Source: an uncultured Bacteroidales bacterium
GTDB taxonomy: Bacteria > Bacteroidota > Bacteroidia > Bacteroidales > P3
Length of the DNA: 64,000 bases
Direction: 5' to 3'
Assembly: GCA_900316055.1 (NCBI GenBank)
Contig: ONBK01000014.1
Coordinates: 1 to 64,000, forward strand
Positions within the stretch are counted from its first letter, which is position 1; the number at the start of each line of letters is the position of its first letter. Position numbers and translations under genes: made by a program. Shown here piece after piece: positions 28,348-38,192 of this stretch. Below the pieces are notes generated by a model, which did not search any database, was not told the DNA's origin, and worked only from the letters and a program-made list of their open reading frames with translations.

Positions 28348-29465
28348 CTCTCAATAGTTTTCATCATGCTTGTCCACAGTAGGTTAGATGTCCTGTCCCA
28401 GCTGAAAAGTGTTCTCTGTTTACGACCTTTCGTGATGAGTTCTTCTCTCAATTCTTTGTTCTTTAACCTATTGATAGCATGTGCTATACCTGTAGGTTCG
28501 CAGGGGTCGATGTATAGTACTGCATCGCCCCCTACTTCAGGCAACGAGGTGGTTTTTGAGGCCACTACTGCCGTTTCAGCATACATGGCCTCCAGAATGG
28601 GGATGCCAAATCCCTCAAAGTATGATGGATAGACCAGCATCTCGGCGGCTGAAAGTAGAGCCGACAGGTCTTTGGGTTCCACATGCCCTGGCATGAGGAC
28701 ATCAGCTTGGTGACGCATATTATCGTAGGCTTCAGCCAGCTCGTCCTGCCACCAAACCTTGCTCCCTACTACCACCAGTTTCAACTCAGGCCATTCCTCT
28801 TTCACTCTGTCGAAAGCCTTCAGTAGATTGGCGAGGTTTTTTCTTTTTAATATTGTACTAATAAATATAATATAGGGCTTTCCGTTGGTGTAGCGGGTTC
28901 GGATGGCAGATTTTTCCTCCTCGCTGTGTGGACGGTAGTTGCTGTGGGCACCGTCGTAAACCACATCGATTTTCTCTAAAGGTATGCCATAGGTTTTGGC
29001 GATATCTATTCTGGAATATTCCGACACCGTGGCCACGCGTGTCGCATTGGTGGCGAAACGTGGGAAATAGTGTTTGAAGTAGCGTTGATGTGACGCCTTG
29101 AGGTTTCCGTCGGCATGCTCAAAGTTGAGGTCGTGAATCACTGTCAGAGTGGGAACTCCGGGATGCAGCGGCATCATGCCGTCAGGGGTAAGGTAGAGGT
29201 CAATCTTATACTTCTTCAACGCCCAACGGGTGCTCCATTCAAAAAACAGGTACCACAGCACCGGATGCCGAGCCTGTGGGCAGAGTACCACGGGGGTTAC
29301 ATTGTCGGCGAAGAGGAACTCTTGGGAAGGCTTTCGGTCGAAGAAAAAGAAAAACTGATGTTCGGGATGTGCCGTTACCATGCGTTGGGCGGTCTCGGCA
29401 GTAAACCAGCCGATGCCATCCATCTTGTTGTGAATCAGCAGTCGGGTGTTGATGGCGATGCGCAT
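28344..29465 (-). CDS. Glycosyltransferase family 4 (GT-B fold)
   Basis: 373 residues, no signal peptide. Retaining GT4 enzymes transfer a sugar from a nucleotide donor. The C-terminal half carries the typical IFISTILKRKN and the E-x7-E motif EGFGIPILE near residue 285. The N-terminal half has VIHDLNFEHAD and a VATVSEYSR turn. It lies between purN (one base shared, TAATG) and the OmpA-like gene (ATGA). The acceptor is unknown; a role in surface glycan synthesis is inferred from its neighbour. Confidence 0.88.
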   Translation of the reverse strand: MRIAINTRLLIHNKMDGIGWFTAETAQRMVTAHPEHQFFFFFDRKPSQEFLFADNVTPVVLCPQARHPVLWYLFFEWSTRWALKKYKIDLYLTPDGMMPLHPGVPTLTVIHDLNFEHADGNLKASHQRYFKHYFPRFATNATRVATVSEYSRIDIAKTYGIPLEKIDVVYDGAHSNYRPHSEEEKSAIRTRYTNGKPYIIFISTILKRKNLANLLKAFDRVKEEWPELKLVVVGSKVWWQDELAEAYDNMRHQADVLMPGHVEPKDLSALLSAAEMLVYPSYFEGFGIPILEAMYAETAVVASKTTSLPEVGGDAVLYIDPCEPTGIAHAINRLKNKELREELITKGRKQRTLFSWDRTSNLLWTSMMKTIER

Positions 29466-30037
29466 TACTTTCTTGCCTTGATGGTTTCGTCAATCACCCT
29501 CGGGAAATGCTCTTTCTCGAGCAGGTGAATTTTCGCCGCCAGCGTGTCGGGCGTATCTTCGGGTGTCACCTCGCAATGGGCTTGGAAGAGCGTGGTGCCC
29601 CGGTCGTAGTGGTTGTCCACGATGTGGATAGTGATGCCACTCTCGCGCTCATGGTTGGCGACGACGGCTTCATGGACATGGTGTCCGTACATCCCTTTCC
29701 CGCCGTAAGAGGGCAGCAGGGCAGGGTGGATGTTGATGATACGGTTGGGATAGGCATTCAGCATATTCTCTGGTACAAGCCACAGGAATCCGGCCAAGAT
29801 AACCCAGTCGGCCTGTTTCTCCTTTAGGTAGTCGATTACGGAAGTGCTTTCATAGAAATCCTTGCGACCAAAATAACGGGCTTCGATACCGAGGTTCTTG
29901 GCCCGTTGCGCAATATATGCGTCTTTCACGTTGTATATGATACAGGCAATCTCCACATCAGTACGTCCAGTGAAGTATTCTGTAATCTGTTGTGCATTAG
30001 TTCCATTTCCGGAACCTAATATGGCCAGTCTTGTCAT
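29465..30037 (-). CDS. purN: Phosphoribosylglycinamide formyltransferase
   Basis: 190 residues. Third step of purine synthesis: transfers formyl from 10-formyl-tetrahydrofolate to GAR. The N-terminal GSGNGTN substrate loop, the catalytic segment NIHPALLPS, and VDNHYDRG with the active-site aspartate are all present. It leads the purN-GT4-ompA run and has its own promoter box. Confidence 0.94.
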   Translation of the reverse strand: MTRLAILGSGNGTNAQQITEYFTGRTDVEIACIIYNVKDAYIAQRAKNLGIEARYFGRKDFYESTSVIDYLKEKQADWVILAGFLWLVPENMLNAYPNRIINIHPALLPSYGGKGMYGHHVHEAVVANHERESGITIHIVDNHYDRGTTLFQAHCEVTPEDTPDTLAAKIHLLEKEHFPRVIDETIKARK

Positions 30038-30062
30038 TGCTGAGTTTTGTTATTTTGAATTG

Positions 30063-30070
30063 CAAAGATA
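30063..30070 (-). promoter_or_regulatory. Promoter -7 box of purN, minus strand
   Basis: TATCTTTG followed by C on the minus strand, 26 nt before the ATG. No good -33 element is seen. The rest of 30071-30336 is A/T-rich and carries a near-consensus box TTTCTTTG at 30297-30304 for acpP. Confidence 0.6.
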
Positions 30071-30336
30071 AGAATAATTATTGAAACGCGCGAAAAAAAA
30101 ACAGATGACAATAATCGTAGGGCGTCAAATTTTATAAAAATTTATTAAAAACACCTTGTTTTGCCCGTTTTATAGGGTTGAAAAAAATGAAAAAAGTGTA
30201 TTTTTTTTAATCATTAGATGTCAAGAATTCAGTATTTTAGATATTTTAACATAATCGAGAAATGTTAAAATTTATTACCATGTCGGAAAAATTTCGTTTC
30301 TTTGCATCCAGTTTTATTAATTAAAATTATTGAAAA

Positions 30337-30573
30337 ATGTCAGAAATTGCAACTAGAGTAACGAGTATCATCACCGACAAACTGGGTGTTGAGGAAAGTC
30401 AGGTTACCCCCGAAGCCAGCTTCACCAATGACCTTGGCGCTGATTCTTTGGACACTGTCGAGCTGATCATGGAACTTGAGAAGGAATTCGACCTTTCAAT
30501 TCCCGACGAGGAAGCCGAGAAGATTGTCACCGTTGGCGACGCTATCGCTTTCATCGAGAACGCCAAAAAGTAA
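30337..30573 (+). CDS. acpP: Acyl carrier protein
   Basis: 78-residue acidic four-helix protein that carries growing fatty acids on phosphopantetheine. The attachment serine is S37 in GADSLDTVE. The chain is complete. It is followed by fabF after 30 nt, so the two fatty-acid genes are cotranscribed. The transferase at 16413 is a candidate to activate it. Confidence 0.97.
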   Translation: MSEIATRVTSIITDKLGVEESQVTPEASFTNDLGADSLDTVELIMELEKEFDLSIPDEEAEKIVTVGDAIAFIENAKK

Positions 30574-30603
30574 CCAATTTTTTTGAATCGCTCTTTCCGC
30601 TTT

Positions 30604-31848
30604 ATGGAGTTGAAAAGAGTTGTTGTTACAGGTCTCGGCGCGCTCACCCCTATTGGCAACACTGTCCCCGAATTATGGGATTCGTTGGTCAAAGGTGTGA
30701 GCGGAGCCGGGCCGATAACACATTTCGATGCTTCGAAGTTCAGGAGTCGTATCGCTTCTGAACTGAAGGGTTTTAATGCTCTCAACTTCTTTGACAAGAA
30801 AGAGATGCGCCTCCTCGACGGCTATACGGTATACGGCCTGATTACTGTTGACGAGGCGATGCGCGATGCTGGACTCACGGACACAAATGTGGATCATGAC
30901 CGTTTCGGTGTCGTGTGGGGTTCTGGCATGGGAGGCGTGAAAAGCCTTCAGGAAGAACTAATGAGTTTTGCGCTCTCCGATGGTACGCCCCGTTTCAGCC
31001 CTTATTGGGTTCCTAAAGTGATTACCGATATCTGTGCCGGACAGATAGCCATTCGCCACAACCTCCGCGGCCCCAACTACAGCACCGTGGCGGCCTGTGC
31101 ATCTTCTGCTGTGGCCATCAACGACGCTTACAACCTCATTCGTCTGGGTAAGGTCGATGCGATGGTGGCAGGAGGGTCGGAATGTGCTGTCACGGAGGCC
31201 GGCATAGGTGGTTTTGGCAACATGCGTGCGCTTTCCACCCGCAACGATGACCCGCAGACAGCTTCGCGTCCTTTCGATAAGGATCGCGATGGCTTTGTCC
31301 TTGGCGAAGGCGCGGCTACCTTAATTCTTGAGGAGTTGGAGCATGCCAAAGCCCGCGGGGCGCATATCTATGCCGAAATTACAGGCACAGGGCTCTCGGC
31401 AGATGCCTATCACATCACGGCATCCCACCCCGATGGGTTGGGAACCATCAGTGTGATGCGGCAGGCGGTCGAAGAGTCGGGTATGGCACTTACCGATGTC
31501 GACCATATCAACACTCACGGAACTTCTACGCCTATCGGCGACATCTCGGAGCCGAGGGCTATTGTGGGCCTCTTCGGAGACCACGCCTATAAAATGGCTA
31601 TCAATTCTACCAAGTCGATGACGGGTCATCTGCTTGGTGCCGCCGGTGCTGTCGAGGCTATCGCCACCATCCTGGCCATCAGGAACGGCATAGTGCCTCC
31701 GACAATCAACCACTTCACCGATGATCCGCAGATTCCAGCACTTGACTTTACTTTCAATAAGGCGCAGAAACGCGAGATTAGCTTTGCCATCAGCAACGCC
31801 TTCGGGTTCGGTGGACACAATGTCTGTCTGGCCTTCAGAAAGTATTAA
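30604..31848 (+). CDS. fabF: 3-oxoacyl-ACP synthase II (KAS II)
   Basis: 414 residues. Condenses malonyl-ACP with acyl-ACP. I start at the ATG at 30604, since the upstream TTG at 30583 would only add seven residues not typical of the family. Catalytic cysteine in VAACASSAV, histidines in THGTSTPIGD and in NSTKSMTGHLLGAAG, and the NAFGFGGHN end are all present. Its stop overlaps the rnc start by one base. Confidence 0.96.
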   Translation: MELKRVVVTGLGALTPIGNTVPELWDSLVKGVSGAGPITHFDASKFRSRIASELKGFNALNFFDKKEMRLLDGYTVYGLITVDEAMRDAGLTDTNVDHDRFGVVWGSGMGGVKSLQEELMSFALSDGTPRFSPYWVPKVITDICAGQIAIRHNLRGPNYSTVAACASSAVAINDAYNLIRLGKVDAMVAGGSECAVTEAGIGGFGNMRALSTRNDDPQTASRPFDKDRDGFVLGEGAATLILEELEHAKARGAHIYAEITGTGLSADAYHITASHPDGLGTISVMRQAVEESGMALTDVDHINTHGTSTPIGDISEPRAIVGLFGDHAYKMAINSTKSMTGHLLGAAGAVEAIATILAIRNGIVPPTINHFTDDPQIPALDFTFNKAQKREISFAISNAFGFGGHNVCLAFRKY

Positions 31849-32579
31849 TGATGCTGTTCTTCTTTAAAAACAAGGAAAGCAAAGCATTTAGCGGATTCTT
31901 CAAGAATATCTTGGGATACACCCCGCGCCGCACGGAGTTGTATCATGTGGCGTTTACCCATCGTTCCTCATCGTCTTCTCTTAAGGGCCATAGAATCAAT
32001 AATGAACGTCTCGAATACCTCGGCGACGCAGTATTGAGTGCCGTGGTGGCCGACTTCCTGTATAAGAAGTATCCCTATCAGGGGGAGGGCTTTCTCACCG
32101 AGTTGCGTTCCAAGATTGTGAGCCGCGTGAGTCTTAATAGGTTGGCCGTCAAGATAGGCCTCGTGGAACTGATAGAGTACCAGCGGGACTCTTCTGGTGG
32201 GTTCAAGTCTATTGGAGGTGACGCTTTCGAGGCTCTGATTGGAGCCATGTATCTCGAGAAAGGCTATAAATTCACCCAGCGGGTTATCGTAGACAAGATT
32301 CTCTGTAACTGCTTAGATGTGGATGCGATGGCTACTACCGATTGGAATTTCAAAAGCAAAATCATCGATTGGGGTCAGAAGAACCACAAGAAGGTTACCT
32401 TTGAGGTGGTCCGCTCTTTCTCCCAAGGTCATGTCGCCCGTCGGCAGTATGAGAGTCTGGTCAGTATCGACGGCATCCCTCAGAAGTCGGCCGTCGAGTA
32501 TTCCATCAAGGCTGCCGAGCAGTTGGCGGCAGAAAAGACCTACAAAGATCTTGTATCGCAAGGTGTCATTGAAAAATGA
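31848..32579 (+). CDS. rnc: Ribonuclease III
   Basis: 243 residues. Cleaves double-stranded RNA, chiefly in rRNA processing. The signature ERLEYLGDAVLS (about residues 63-74) with its metal-binding acidic residues is intact, and a second acidic cluster lies in GDAFEALIGAMYLE. A double-stranded RNA-binding domain forms the C-terminal 70 residues. The stop overlaps the next gene as ATGA. Confidence 0.95.
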   Translation: MMLFFFKNKESKAFSGFFKNILGYTPRRTELYHVAFTHRSSSSSLKGHRINNERLEYLGDAVLSAVVADFLYKKYPYQGEGFLTELRSKIVSRVSLNRLAVKIGLVELIEYQRDSSGGFKSIGGDAFEALIGAMYLEKGYKFTQRVIVDKILCNCLDVDAMATTDWNFKSKIIDWGQKNHKKVTFEVVRSFSQGHVARRQYESLVSIDGIPQKSAVEYSIKAAEQLAAEKTYKDLVSQGVIEK

Positions 32580-34441
32580 TACGCAGAATTATAGTGTTCG
32601 TTATGCTCGCCCTGCCGGCAATGGCGGTGGCGCAGGTTGACGATGCCATCGAGCAGTGGGTGGAAGACCGAGGGTCGGACGCAAATGTGTCGGAATTAAG
32701 GGATCTCCTGCTACAGCTGAGCGAAAATCCTGTGAATATCAACGATACCGTTGCAGTGACCGTGTTGCCTTTTTTGTCGCCGTTCCAAATCAAGGCGTTG
32801 CAAAACTATATTATTCTTCACGGGCAGTTGCTCAGCCTCAAAGAACTGCGTATGGTGCCCGGGTTTGATAGCCTCACAATAGCGCTGATTACGCCGCTGG
32901 TAAGGGCGGAACCTTACGAAAAACAGTCTTTTCCGGGATTGGCTGGAATGTTCGACCGCGGACACCACACGTTGGTTACTGGTCTAGGCGGTACCATGGA
33001 GCAGGCCAAAGGCTATGAGAATGGCAAATATGAGGGCGATAACTTGCGTGGGTTGCTCTGTTATCGATTCAACTACGACAATCGTGTTGTTTTCCAACTC
33101 AGCGCCGACAAAGACCCTACCGAAGCGTGGGGGAAAGATAATTTCTACGGCTACAGTCTGACTCTGAATAATTTTGGCCTGTTGGAACGATTGGTTGTGG
33201 GACGCTTCAACTTGCAGTTTGGTCAAGGTGTCGCGCTGTGGACGGGCTATGAGCCGTTCTCCTTGACGGGCAGTTCGCCAGTGCGCTATGCTAACGGCGT
33301 GAAAGCCGCTGGCCCGTTCTATGAGGAGGGTTGGCAGGAGGGTGTCGCTGCCACCGTCAGGATGACCCGCACAGTCTGCGTGTCGGCTTTCGGCTCACGT
33401 GCTGGCAACGAGTGGATGGGGGGCGGACATCTGGAATTTCGGCAGGACAACCTAGTGCTGGGCATCACGGCGGCAGCGTCCATCCTCGACGACAGCGTGC
33501 GGCTGCGCAACTACGTTTACAATCAGGACTATTTCCGTGGCGACCGTACCGGGGTATTGGGTGTCGATGCACTGTGGCAGGTGGGTCGACTGCAGTTTTT
33601 CGGCGAGGTGGCCACCGATGTCGAAGGACATCCGGCAGTCATAGGAGGCATGAAACTCTCGCTACAGGGCGACAACAGCATTGGCCTCACGGCTCGTCAT
33701 TACGATTCCCGCTACCACAATCTCCACACGGCAGCTTATAGTATTGGCTCCCGCACCGCCAACGAACAGGGGGTTAGCCTCGATGGCCGTTTCCGACTCC
33801 CGTTGGGCCTCATGGCTTTGGTAAGCGCCGATGTTCACCGTTTCCCCCAGTTGCGCTATGGGTGTTACGCGCCCTCGACAGGCTCCAAGTGGCAATTGCA
33901 ACTAGGCCGCTCAGCCGGTCGTCACGGTGAGGTCACGGTGCGCTATGCCCTCCGCCACCAACAACGTAACGTTCCTGGCACCAGTGGTAAGGTTATCGAA
34001 AACACGTTCCGTCACCAGTTGCAGGGACAGTATCGTTTCACGAATGAACCGTGGCGCTTCACCACCCGCGTTATTTTTTCTTGGTTTAATGCCGAGGAGT
34101 CTGACAATCAGCAGGGCTGGCTTGTCTCGCAGGAGGTGCGCTATGGACAAGGACGCTGGCAGGCTGCCATGCAAGCTACTTGGCACGACATCAATGGTTA
34201 TTATGCACGCATCTATCTCAGCGAGAGCACTCTGCAGTATGCGTTTTCTATGCCGATGTTGCAAGGACGTGGGTTTCGCACCTCGGCAGTGGTGCGCTAT
34301 GATGTATCCGAGTGGTTGAACATCAGTGTTAAGTATGCACTCATTGCCCGACCGGGAGCGGATTCCATCGGCTCGGACAACGCCGCCACCCCCGGTCCCA
34401 TCCGCCAGACTTGGCACATCCAGCTTCGTTGGAAGTTCTAA
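32576..34441 (+). CDS. Outer-membrane protein with helix-hairpin-helix domain
   Basis: 621 residues. Signal peptide ends at MAVAQ (about residue 20). Residues 45-110 (NPVNINDT through LKELRMVPGFD) form a ComEA-like helix-hairpin-helix region. The remaining 500 residues alternate like strands of a large beta-barrel and end in WHIQLRWKF, with a C-terminal aromatic typical of outer-membrane barrels. I know of similar HhH-barrel proteins in Bacteroidota, but not of an assigned function. The ATGA overlap with rnc is probably incidental to function. Confidence 0.8.
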   Translation: MIRRIIVFVMLALPAMAVAQVDDAIEQWVEDRGSDANVSELRDLLLQLSENPVNINDTVAVTVLPFLSPFQIKALQNYIILHGQLLSLKELRMVPGFDSLTIALITPLVRAEPYEKQSFPGLAGMFDRGHHTLVTGLGGTMEQAKGYENGKYEGDNLRGLLCYRFNYDNRVVFQLSADKDPTEAWGKDNFYGYSLTLNNFGLLERLVVGRFNLQFGQGVALWTGYEPFSLTGSSPVRYANGVKAAGPFYEEGWQEGVAATVRMTRTVCVSAFGSRAGNEWMGGGHLEFRQDNLVLGITAAASILDDSVRLRNYVYNQDYFRGDRTGVLGVDALWQVGRLQFFGEVATDVEGHPAVIGGMKLSLQGDNSIGLTARHYDSRYHNLHTAAYSIGSRTANEQGVSLDGRFRLPLGLMALVSADVHRFPQLRYGCYAPSTGSKWQLQLGRSAGRHGEVTVRYALRHQQRNVPGTSGKVIENTFRHQLQGQYRFTNEPWRFTTRVIFSWFNAEESDNQQGWLVSQEVRYGQGRWQAAMQATWHDINGYYARIYLSESTLQYAFSMPMLQGRGFRTSAVVRYDVSEWLNISVKYALIARPGADSIGSDNAATPGPIRQTWHIQLRWKF

Positions 34442-34492
34442 TTATTCTTTTCGGGAAATACAATAAGTTTCCATTCTGTTCGTTAATAGAGC

Positions 34493-35458
34493 ATGAAAGT
34501 ATTGCTGCTCGGTGCGACGGGGCTGTTAGGACATAATGTGTTGCTGCGGCTGATGGAGGAGGGTCACCAGGTGGTGGCACTTGTCCGCCGTGCTGACGGC
34601 ATTCATCTTCCTCAAGGCACGTGGGAGACCGTTGTAGGTTCACTGCTCGACTACAATACTTTGGAGAAAGCGGCAGAAGGCTGCGATGCCATCGTCAATT
34701 GTGCAGGTACTACGGATATGTCGTTGCGCAGGTATGCAGACTATCTTCCCGTGAACAGAGACCTGTGCGAGAGGTTGGTGATGTTGATGAACGACCATGG
34801 AATCAGTGTCTTGGTGCATGCATCGACGGTCAATACCATAGGCTATGGGAGTGAAGATTGTCCTGTCGATGAGTCCGCCCCGATGCAGTCGCCTTTCAAA
34901 GGCTCTTTCTATGCCGACAGCAAGGCAGAAGGGGAGCGCATCATTCTATCGGCGGCGACAGAAGGCCGTCATGTGGTCGTGGTGAATCCGGGCTATATGA
35001 TTGGTCCCTATGATATTAAGCCCTCCTCCGGGCGCATGTTGCTGGCGGCATACGGCCGTCATTTGATGCTCGCTCCTAAAGGAGGAAAGGCTTTTGTGCA
35101 TGTGGACAATGTGGCACGTGCTATGGTTGCTGCACTTACCCGCGGCACCAACGGCAACCGTTATATTGTTGCAACGGGCAGTATGTTGACAATAAAGCAA
35201 CTATACGAACTTCAGGCCCGGGTATGCGGCTATCGACAGCGCGTTTTAGCATGTCCCAACATCCTATTGAGGATGGCCGGAGCTGTCGGCGATGGATTGC
35301 GTTGGATAGGTGTGAGGACGCAGGTCTCCACACGTAATATCAAACAGCTCTTGGTACGCGAATATTATGATAACAGTCATGCTCTATGCGACTTACAAAT
35401 AGAACAAACCCCTATAGAGCAAGCGATAAGGGACTTTTACAAATACAGAAAAAAATAA
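34493..35458 (+). CDS. NAD-dependent epimerase/dehydratase (extended SDR)
   Basis: 321 residues. The N-terminal GATGLLGHN is the Rossmann dinucleotide loop; the catalytic YADSK (YxxxK) lies near residue 142, with STVNTIG as the serine/threonine strand. The overall pattern resembles dihydroflavonol-4-reductase or nucleotide-sugar epimerase members. The substrate is not clear. It is followed closely (4 nt) by the DUF4837 lipoprotein gene. Confidence 0.85.
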   Translation: MKVLLLGATGLLGHNVLLRLMEEGHQVVALVRRADGIHLPQGTWETVVGSLLDYNTLEKAAEGCDAIVNCAGTTDMSLRRYADYLPVNRDLCERLVMLMNDHGISVLVHASTVNTIGYGSEDCPVDESAPMQSPFKGSFYADSKAEGERIILSAATEGRHVVVVNPGYMIGPYDIKPSSGRMLLAAYGRHLMLAPKGGKAFVHVDNVARAMVAALTRGTNGNRYIVATGSMLTIKQLYELQARVCGYRQRVLACPNILLRMAGAVGDGLRWIGVRTQVSTRNIKQLLVREYYDNSHALCDLQIEQTPIEQAIRDFYKYRKK

Positions 35459-35462
35459 CGAT

Positions 35463-36473
35463 ATGAAAAAAAACCTGTTTTTTGTCTTGTCTGCGATGCT
35501 GCTGTTTGCGTCGTGTGAGGTGAAACAAGTCGAGAAGAACTCAACCGGTAAGGTGTTGGATGTTCTGGTCGCCGCCAATCACGGCAACCTCAGTCAGACT
35601 ACCAGTATGTTGATCGATTCTGTTTTCAGTCAGTCGCAACGTTGCCTTCCGCAACCGGAACATCGCTTCAATATGGTGAAAGTGCCTTTGGCGAAGCTCT
35701 CTGGCGATAAACTCTTTCAGGCCTACCGCAGTATTGTCAAATGTGACATCGGAAAAGATAGGAAAAACAAAGTCTTTATTGATCACGACAAATGGGTCAA
35801 ACCCCAGGTGTATATCGTCGTTTCCGCCACGTGTGAGGATTCGCTGTGCGCACTGCTTCGTCGCTGCGAACCTCAGATAGTAAATGCTATCTATAACACA
35901 GAGCATCAGCGTTTCATCAACCTTTATTCCGGGTCGGGAGGAAACAGTGCCATCGTTGAAAGGATAAAGAAGAAGTACGATTTCTCTCTTTCGGTGGGTC
36001 GCAACTACCGTTGGCTGAAGGAAAAAGACGATTTCGTCTGGATTCAGGAGAAGTTGGTGGAACAGACCGACAAATTCATTCTTTCCAATCTGGTGATTCA
36101 AACTGTCCCCTATGAGAGCCAGGCTCAGTTTGAGCAGAAGCAGCTGTTGGACCGTTTTGACACCATGCTGTGTCGCTATGTTCCGGGTGGAAGTCAGGGA
36201 AGTTATGCGGGCGTCGAGCGCGACACCTCCCTTTGCGAGGTGCTGACAACGTATGTCGACTACCCTGGTTCGAAATATGCGGTCCAGACTCGGGGATTGT
36301 GGGGTTTGAGGAATACTAACGACAGGATGGGAGGTCCCTTCGTCGCCTATACCGTCCTCTCTCCCGATGGGAAAACAATTGTCGATGTGATGGGATTTGT
36401 TTATGCTCCCAAACTTGAAAAGAGAGATTTCCTGCTGAAGCTGGAGTCGATGGCAAGCTCTATAAGATGGTGA
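35463..36473 (+). CDS. DUF4837 family lipoprotein
   Basis: 336 residues. Signal peptide with lipobox LLFASC (Cys19), so it is lipid-anchored. The C-terminal TRGLWGLRNTNDRMGGPFVAY block is the hallmark of DUF4837. The function is unknown; members sit beside envelope biogenesis genes across Bacteroidota. The next gene starts within or just after its stop. Confidence 0.85.
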   Translation: MKKNLFFVLSAMLLFASCEVKQVEKNSTGKVLDVLVAANHGNLSQTTSMLIDSVFSQSQRCLPQPEHRFNMVKVPLAKLSGDKLFQAYRSIVKCDIGKDRKNKVFIDHDKWVKPQVYIVVSATCEDSLCALLRRCEPQIVNAIYNTEHQRFINLYSGSGGNSAIVERIKKKYDFSLSVGRNYRWLKEKDDFVWIQEKLVEQTDKFILSNLVIQTVPYESQAQFEQKQLLDRFDTMLCRYVPGGSQGSYAGVERDTSLCEVLTTYVDYPGSKYAVQTRGLWGLRNTNDRMGGPFVAYTVLSPDGKTIVDVMGFVYAPKLEKRDFLLKLESMASSIRW

Positions 36474-36475
36474 AG

Positions 36476-37342
36476 ATGAGAAAGACTTGGTTGTTCCTAT
36501 TGTTGTTGTTTGGAGTGGCATCCGTGCCCTCGCAAGCTCAGCAACGAGACTTCCTGGAATCCAGCGAAGTCTTGCTGTCGGGAGGAGGTATGAACTACCT
36601 CGGTGACCTGAACAACCAAAGCGCGCTGACAATACCCCGCCTCGCCGGAGGCATCGGTCTGCGATACCGTTTCGACAACCGCTGGGCCTTCCGGGCGGAA
36701 GTTAATTACGGCTCGGTGGCATGCGAGAAGGATTATATCGAGTTGCGCAACCTCAGTTTCAAATCGAATATCTTCGAGTTGGCGGCACTCGCTGAGTTCA
36801 ACTTTGCCCCCTATGGTCCGGGGGCTACCGAGAAAAAGTGGACCCCCTATATCTTTGGTGGCTTGGCGATGTTCCATTTCAATCCCAAGGCCAGCTACCC
36901 CATTGCCGAGGGTGGTGTCCAATGGGCCGAATTGCAACCCCTCCATACCGAAGGTCAGGGCTCTTCGCTTTACCCCGACCGCCGTCCCTACGCCCTTACC
37001 CAACTCTGTTTCCCTTTCGGAGTGGGTGTGAAATTCCGCCTCGGCAAGACGTTCTCCTTCTCGGCAGAATATGGGTTCAGGATGACGTGGACGGACTATC
37101 TCGATGATGTCAGCAAGACCTATGTTGGCAGTGAGGTTCTCCTCTCCAACGCCGAAGATGGCGCGTTGGCTTCCATGTTGGCCGACCGCAGTGGCGAAGT
37201 GGTCGAAGGCTACGTGAATGCGCCCGGAATCAAGCGTGGCGACGACTCGCTCGACGACTGGTACGCCTATTTCCACATCATGCTGGGCATCAATCTCGAA
37301 ACGATGTTCGGCTGGATGCGCTCAAAACGTTGTAGAAAATAA
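36476..37342 (+). CDS. DUF6089 family outer-membrane barrel protein
   Basis: 288 residues from the ATG at 36476 (MRKTWLF). An in-frame ATG at 36467 would overlap the previous stop. The signal peptide ends near SQAQ. The mature part starts with SEVLLSGGGMNYLGDLN and contains strands such as WTPYIFGGLAMFHFNP and FGVGVKFRLG, a small barrel. In Bacteroidota this gene often precedes uppS and bamA, as here, so a supporting role in outer-membrane assembly is likely but inferred. Confidence 0.83.
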   Translation: MRKTWLFLLLLFGVASVPSQAQQRDFLESSEVLLSGGGMNYLGDLNNQSALTIPRLAGGIGLRYRFDNRWAFRAEVNYGSVACEKDYIELRNLSFKSNIFELAALAEFNFAPYGPGATEKKWTPYIFGGLAMFHFNPKASYPIAEGGVQWAELQPLHTEGQGSSLYPDRRPYALTQLCFPFGVGVKFRLGKTFSFSAEYGFRMTWTDYLDDVSKTYVGSEVLLSNAEDGALASMLADRSGEVVEGYVNAPGIKRGDDSLDDWYAYFHIMLGINLETMFGWMRSKRCRK

Positions 37343-37354
37343 TTCAAAAATAAA

Positions 37355-38095
37355 ATGACCACATTAGATCAGATCGACAAAACCCGTGTGCCGCAGCATG
37401 TGGCTATCATCATGGATGGAAATGGCCGATGGGCAATGAAACAGCAACAGGAGCGCCTCTTTGGCCATCATAACGGACTGACGGCGGTGCGACAGGCTGT
37501 GGAGGCGGCCGTGCAGATGGGTGTCAAATACCTGACGCTCTACACCTTCAGTACCGAGAACTGGAACCGTCCACAGGCCGAGGTCGACGGGCTGATGGAG
37601 CTGCTCATCACCGCCATCGAGGAGAACACCGCGATGCTGATGGAGAACGGCGTGAGACTGGAGACTATCGGAGATTTCGGCCGTATCCCCGAGCGGTCGC
37701 GCGAACGTTTCCGTCAATGCATGCGTCAGACCTCCGTCAATAGCAAGTTGACCTTGATTATCGCCTTGAGCTATAGCTCGCGCTGGGAGATTGCCGAAGC
37801 ACTGAAGCAGATATGTGCCGAAGGCCTCAAGGCCGACGAGGTGGATGAGGAAACCCTGCGCCGCTACCTCTGTACACGCGACTACCCCGACCCCGACCTG
37901 CTTATCCGCACCGGCGGCGAGTTGCGCATCTCCAACTTCCTCCTGTGGCAGATGGCCTATACCGAACTCTATTTCAGCGAACAACTGTGGCCCGACTTCC
38001 AGCACGAGGACTTCTATGCCGCTGTCCTCGACTACCAGAGCCGCCAGCGCCGTTTCGGTAAGACGGAGGCTCAGGTGGAGGCGGAAGGGAAATAA
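37355..38095 (+). CDS. uppS: Undecaprenyl diphosphate synthase (isoprenyl transferase)
   Basis: 246 residues. Makes the C55 lipid carrier for peptidoglycan and surface glycans. The MDGNGRWA loop (about residues 20-27) binds diphosphate and metal, TLYTFSTENWNRP follows near residue 65, and the C-terminal DLLIRTGGELRISNFLLWQ is complete. It lies 12 nt after the DUF6089 gene. Its product supplies the lipid for the capsule locus further on. Confidence 0.96.
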   Translation: MTTLDQIDKTRVPQHVAIIMDGNGRWAMKQQQERLFGHHNGLTAVRQAVEAAVQMGVKYLTLYTFSTENWNRPQAEVDGLMELLITAIEENTAMLMENGVRLETIGDFGRIPERSRERFRQCMRQTSVNSKLTLIIALSYSSRWEIAEALKQICAEGLKADEVDEETLRRYLCTRDYPDPDLLIRTGGELRISNFLLWQMAYTELYFSEQLWPDFQHEDFYAAVLDYQSRQRRFGKTEAQVEAEGK

Positions 38096-38192
38096 TAATT
38101 TCGGCCCGAGTGCATTTTTTTCAAAAAAATCGTACTTAAATATAATAATTCATGTAAAAATGAGTTATTATAAGGTTTTAGTATAATTGTTG

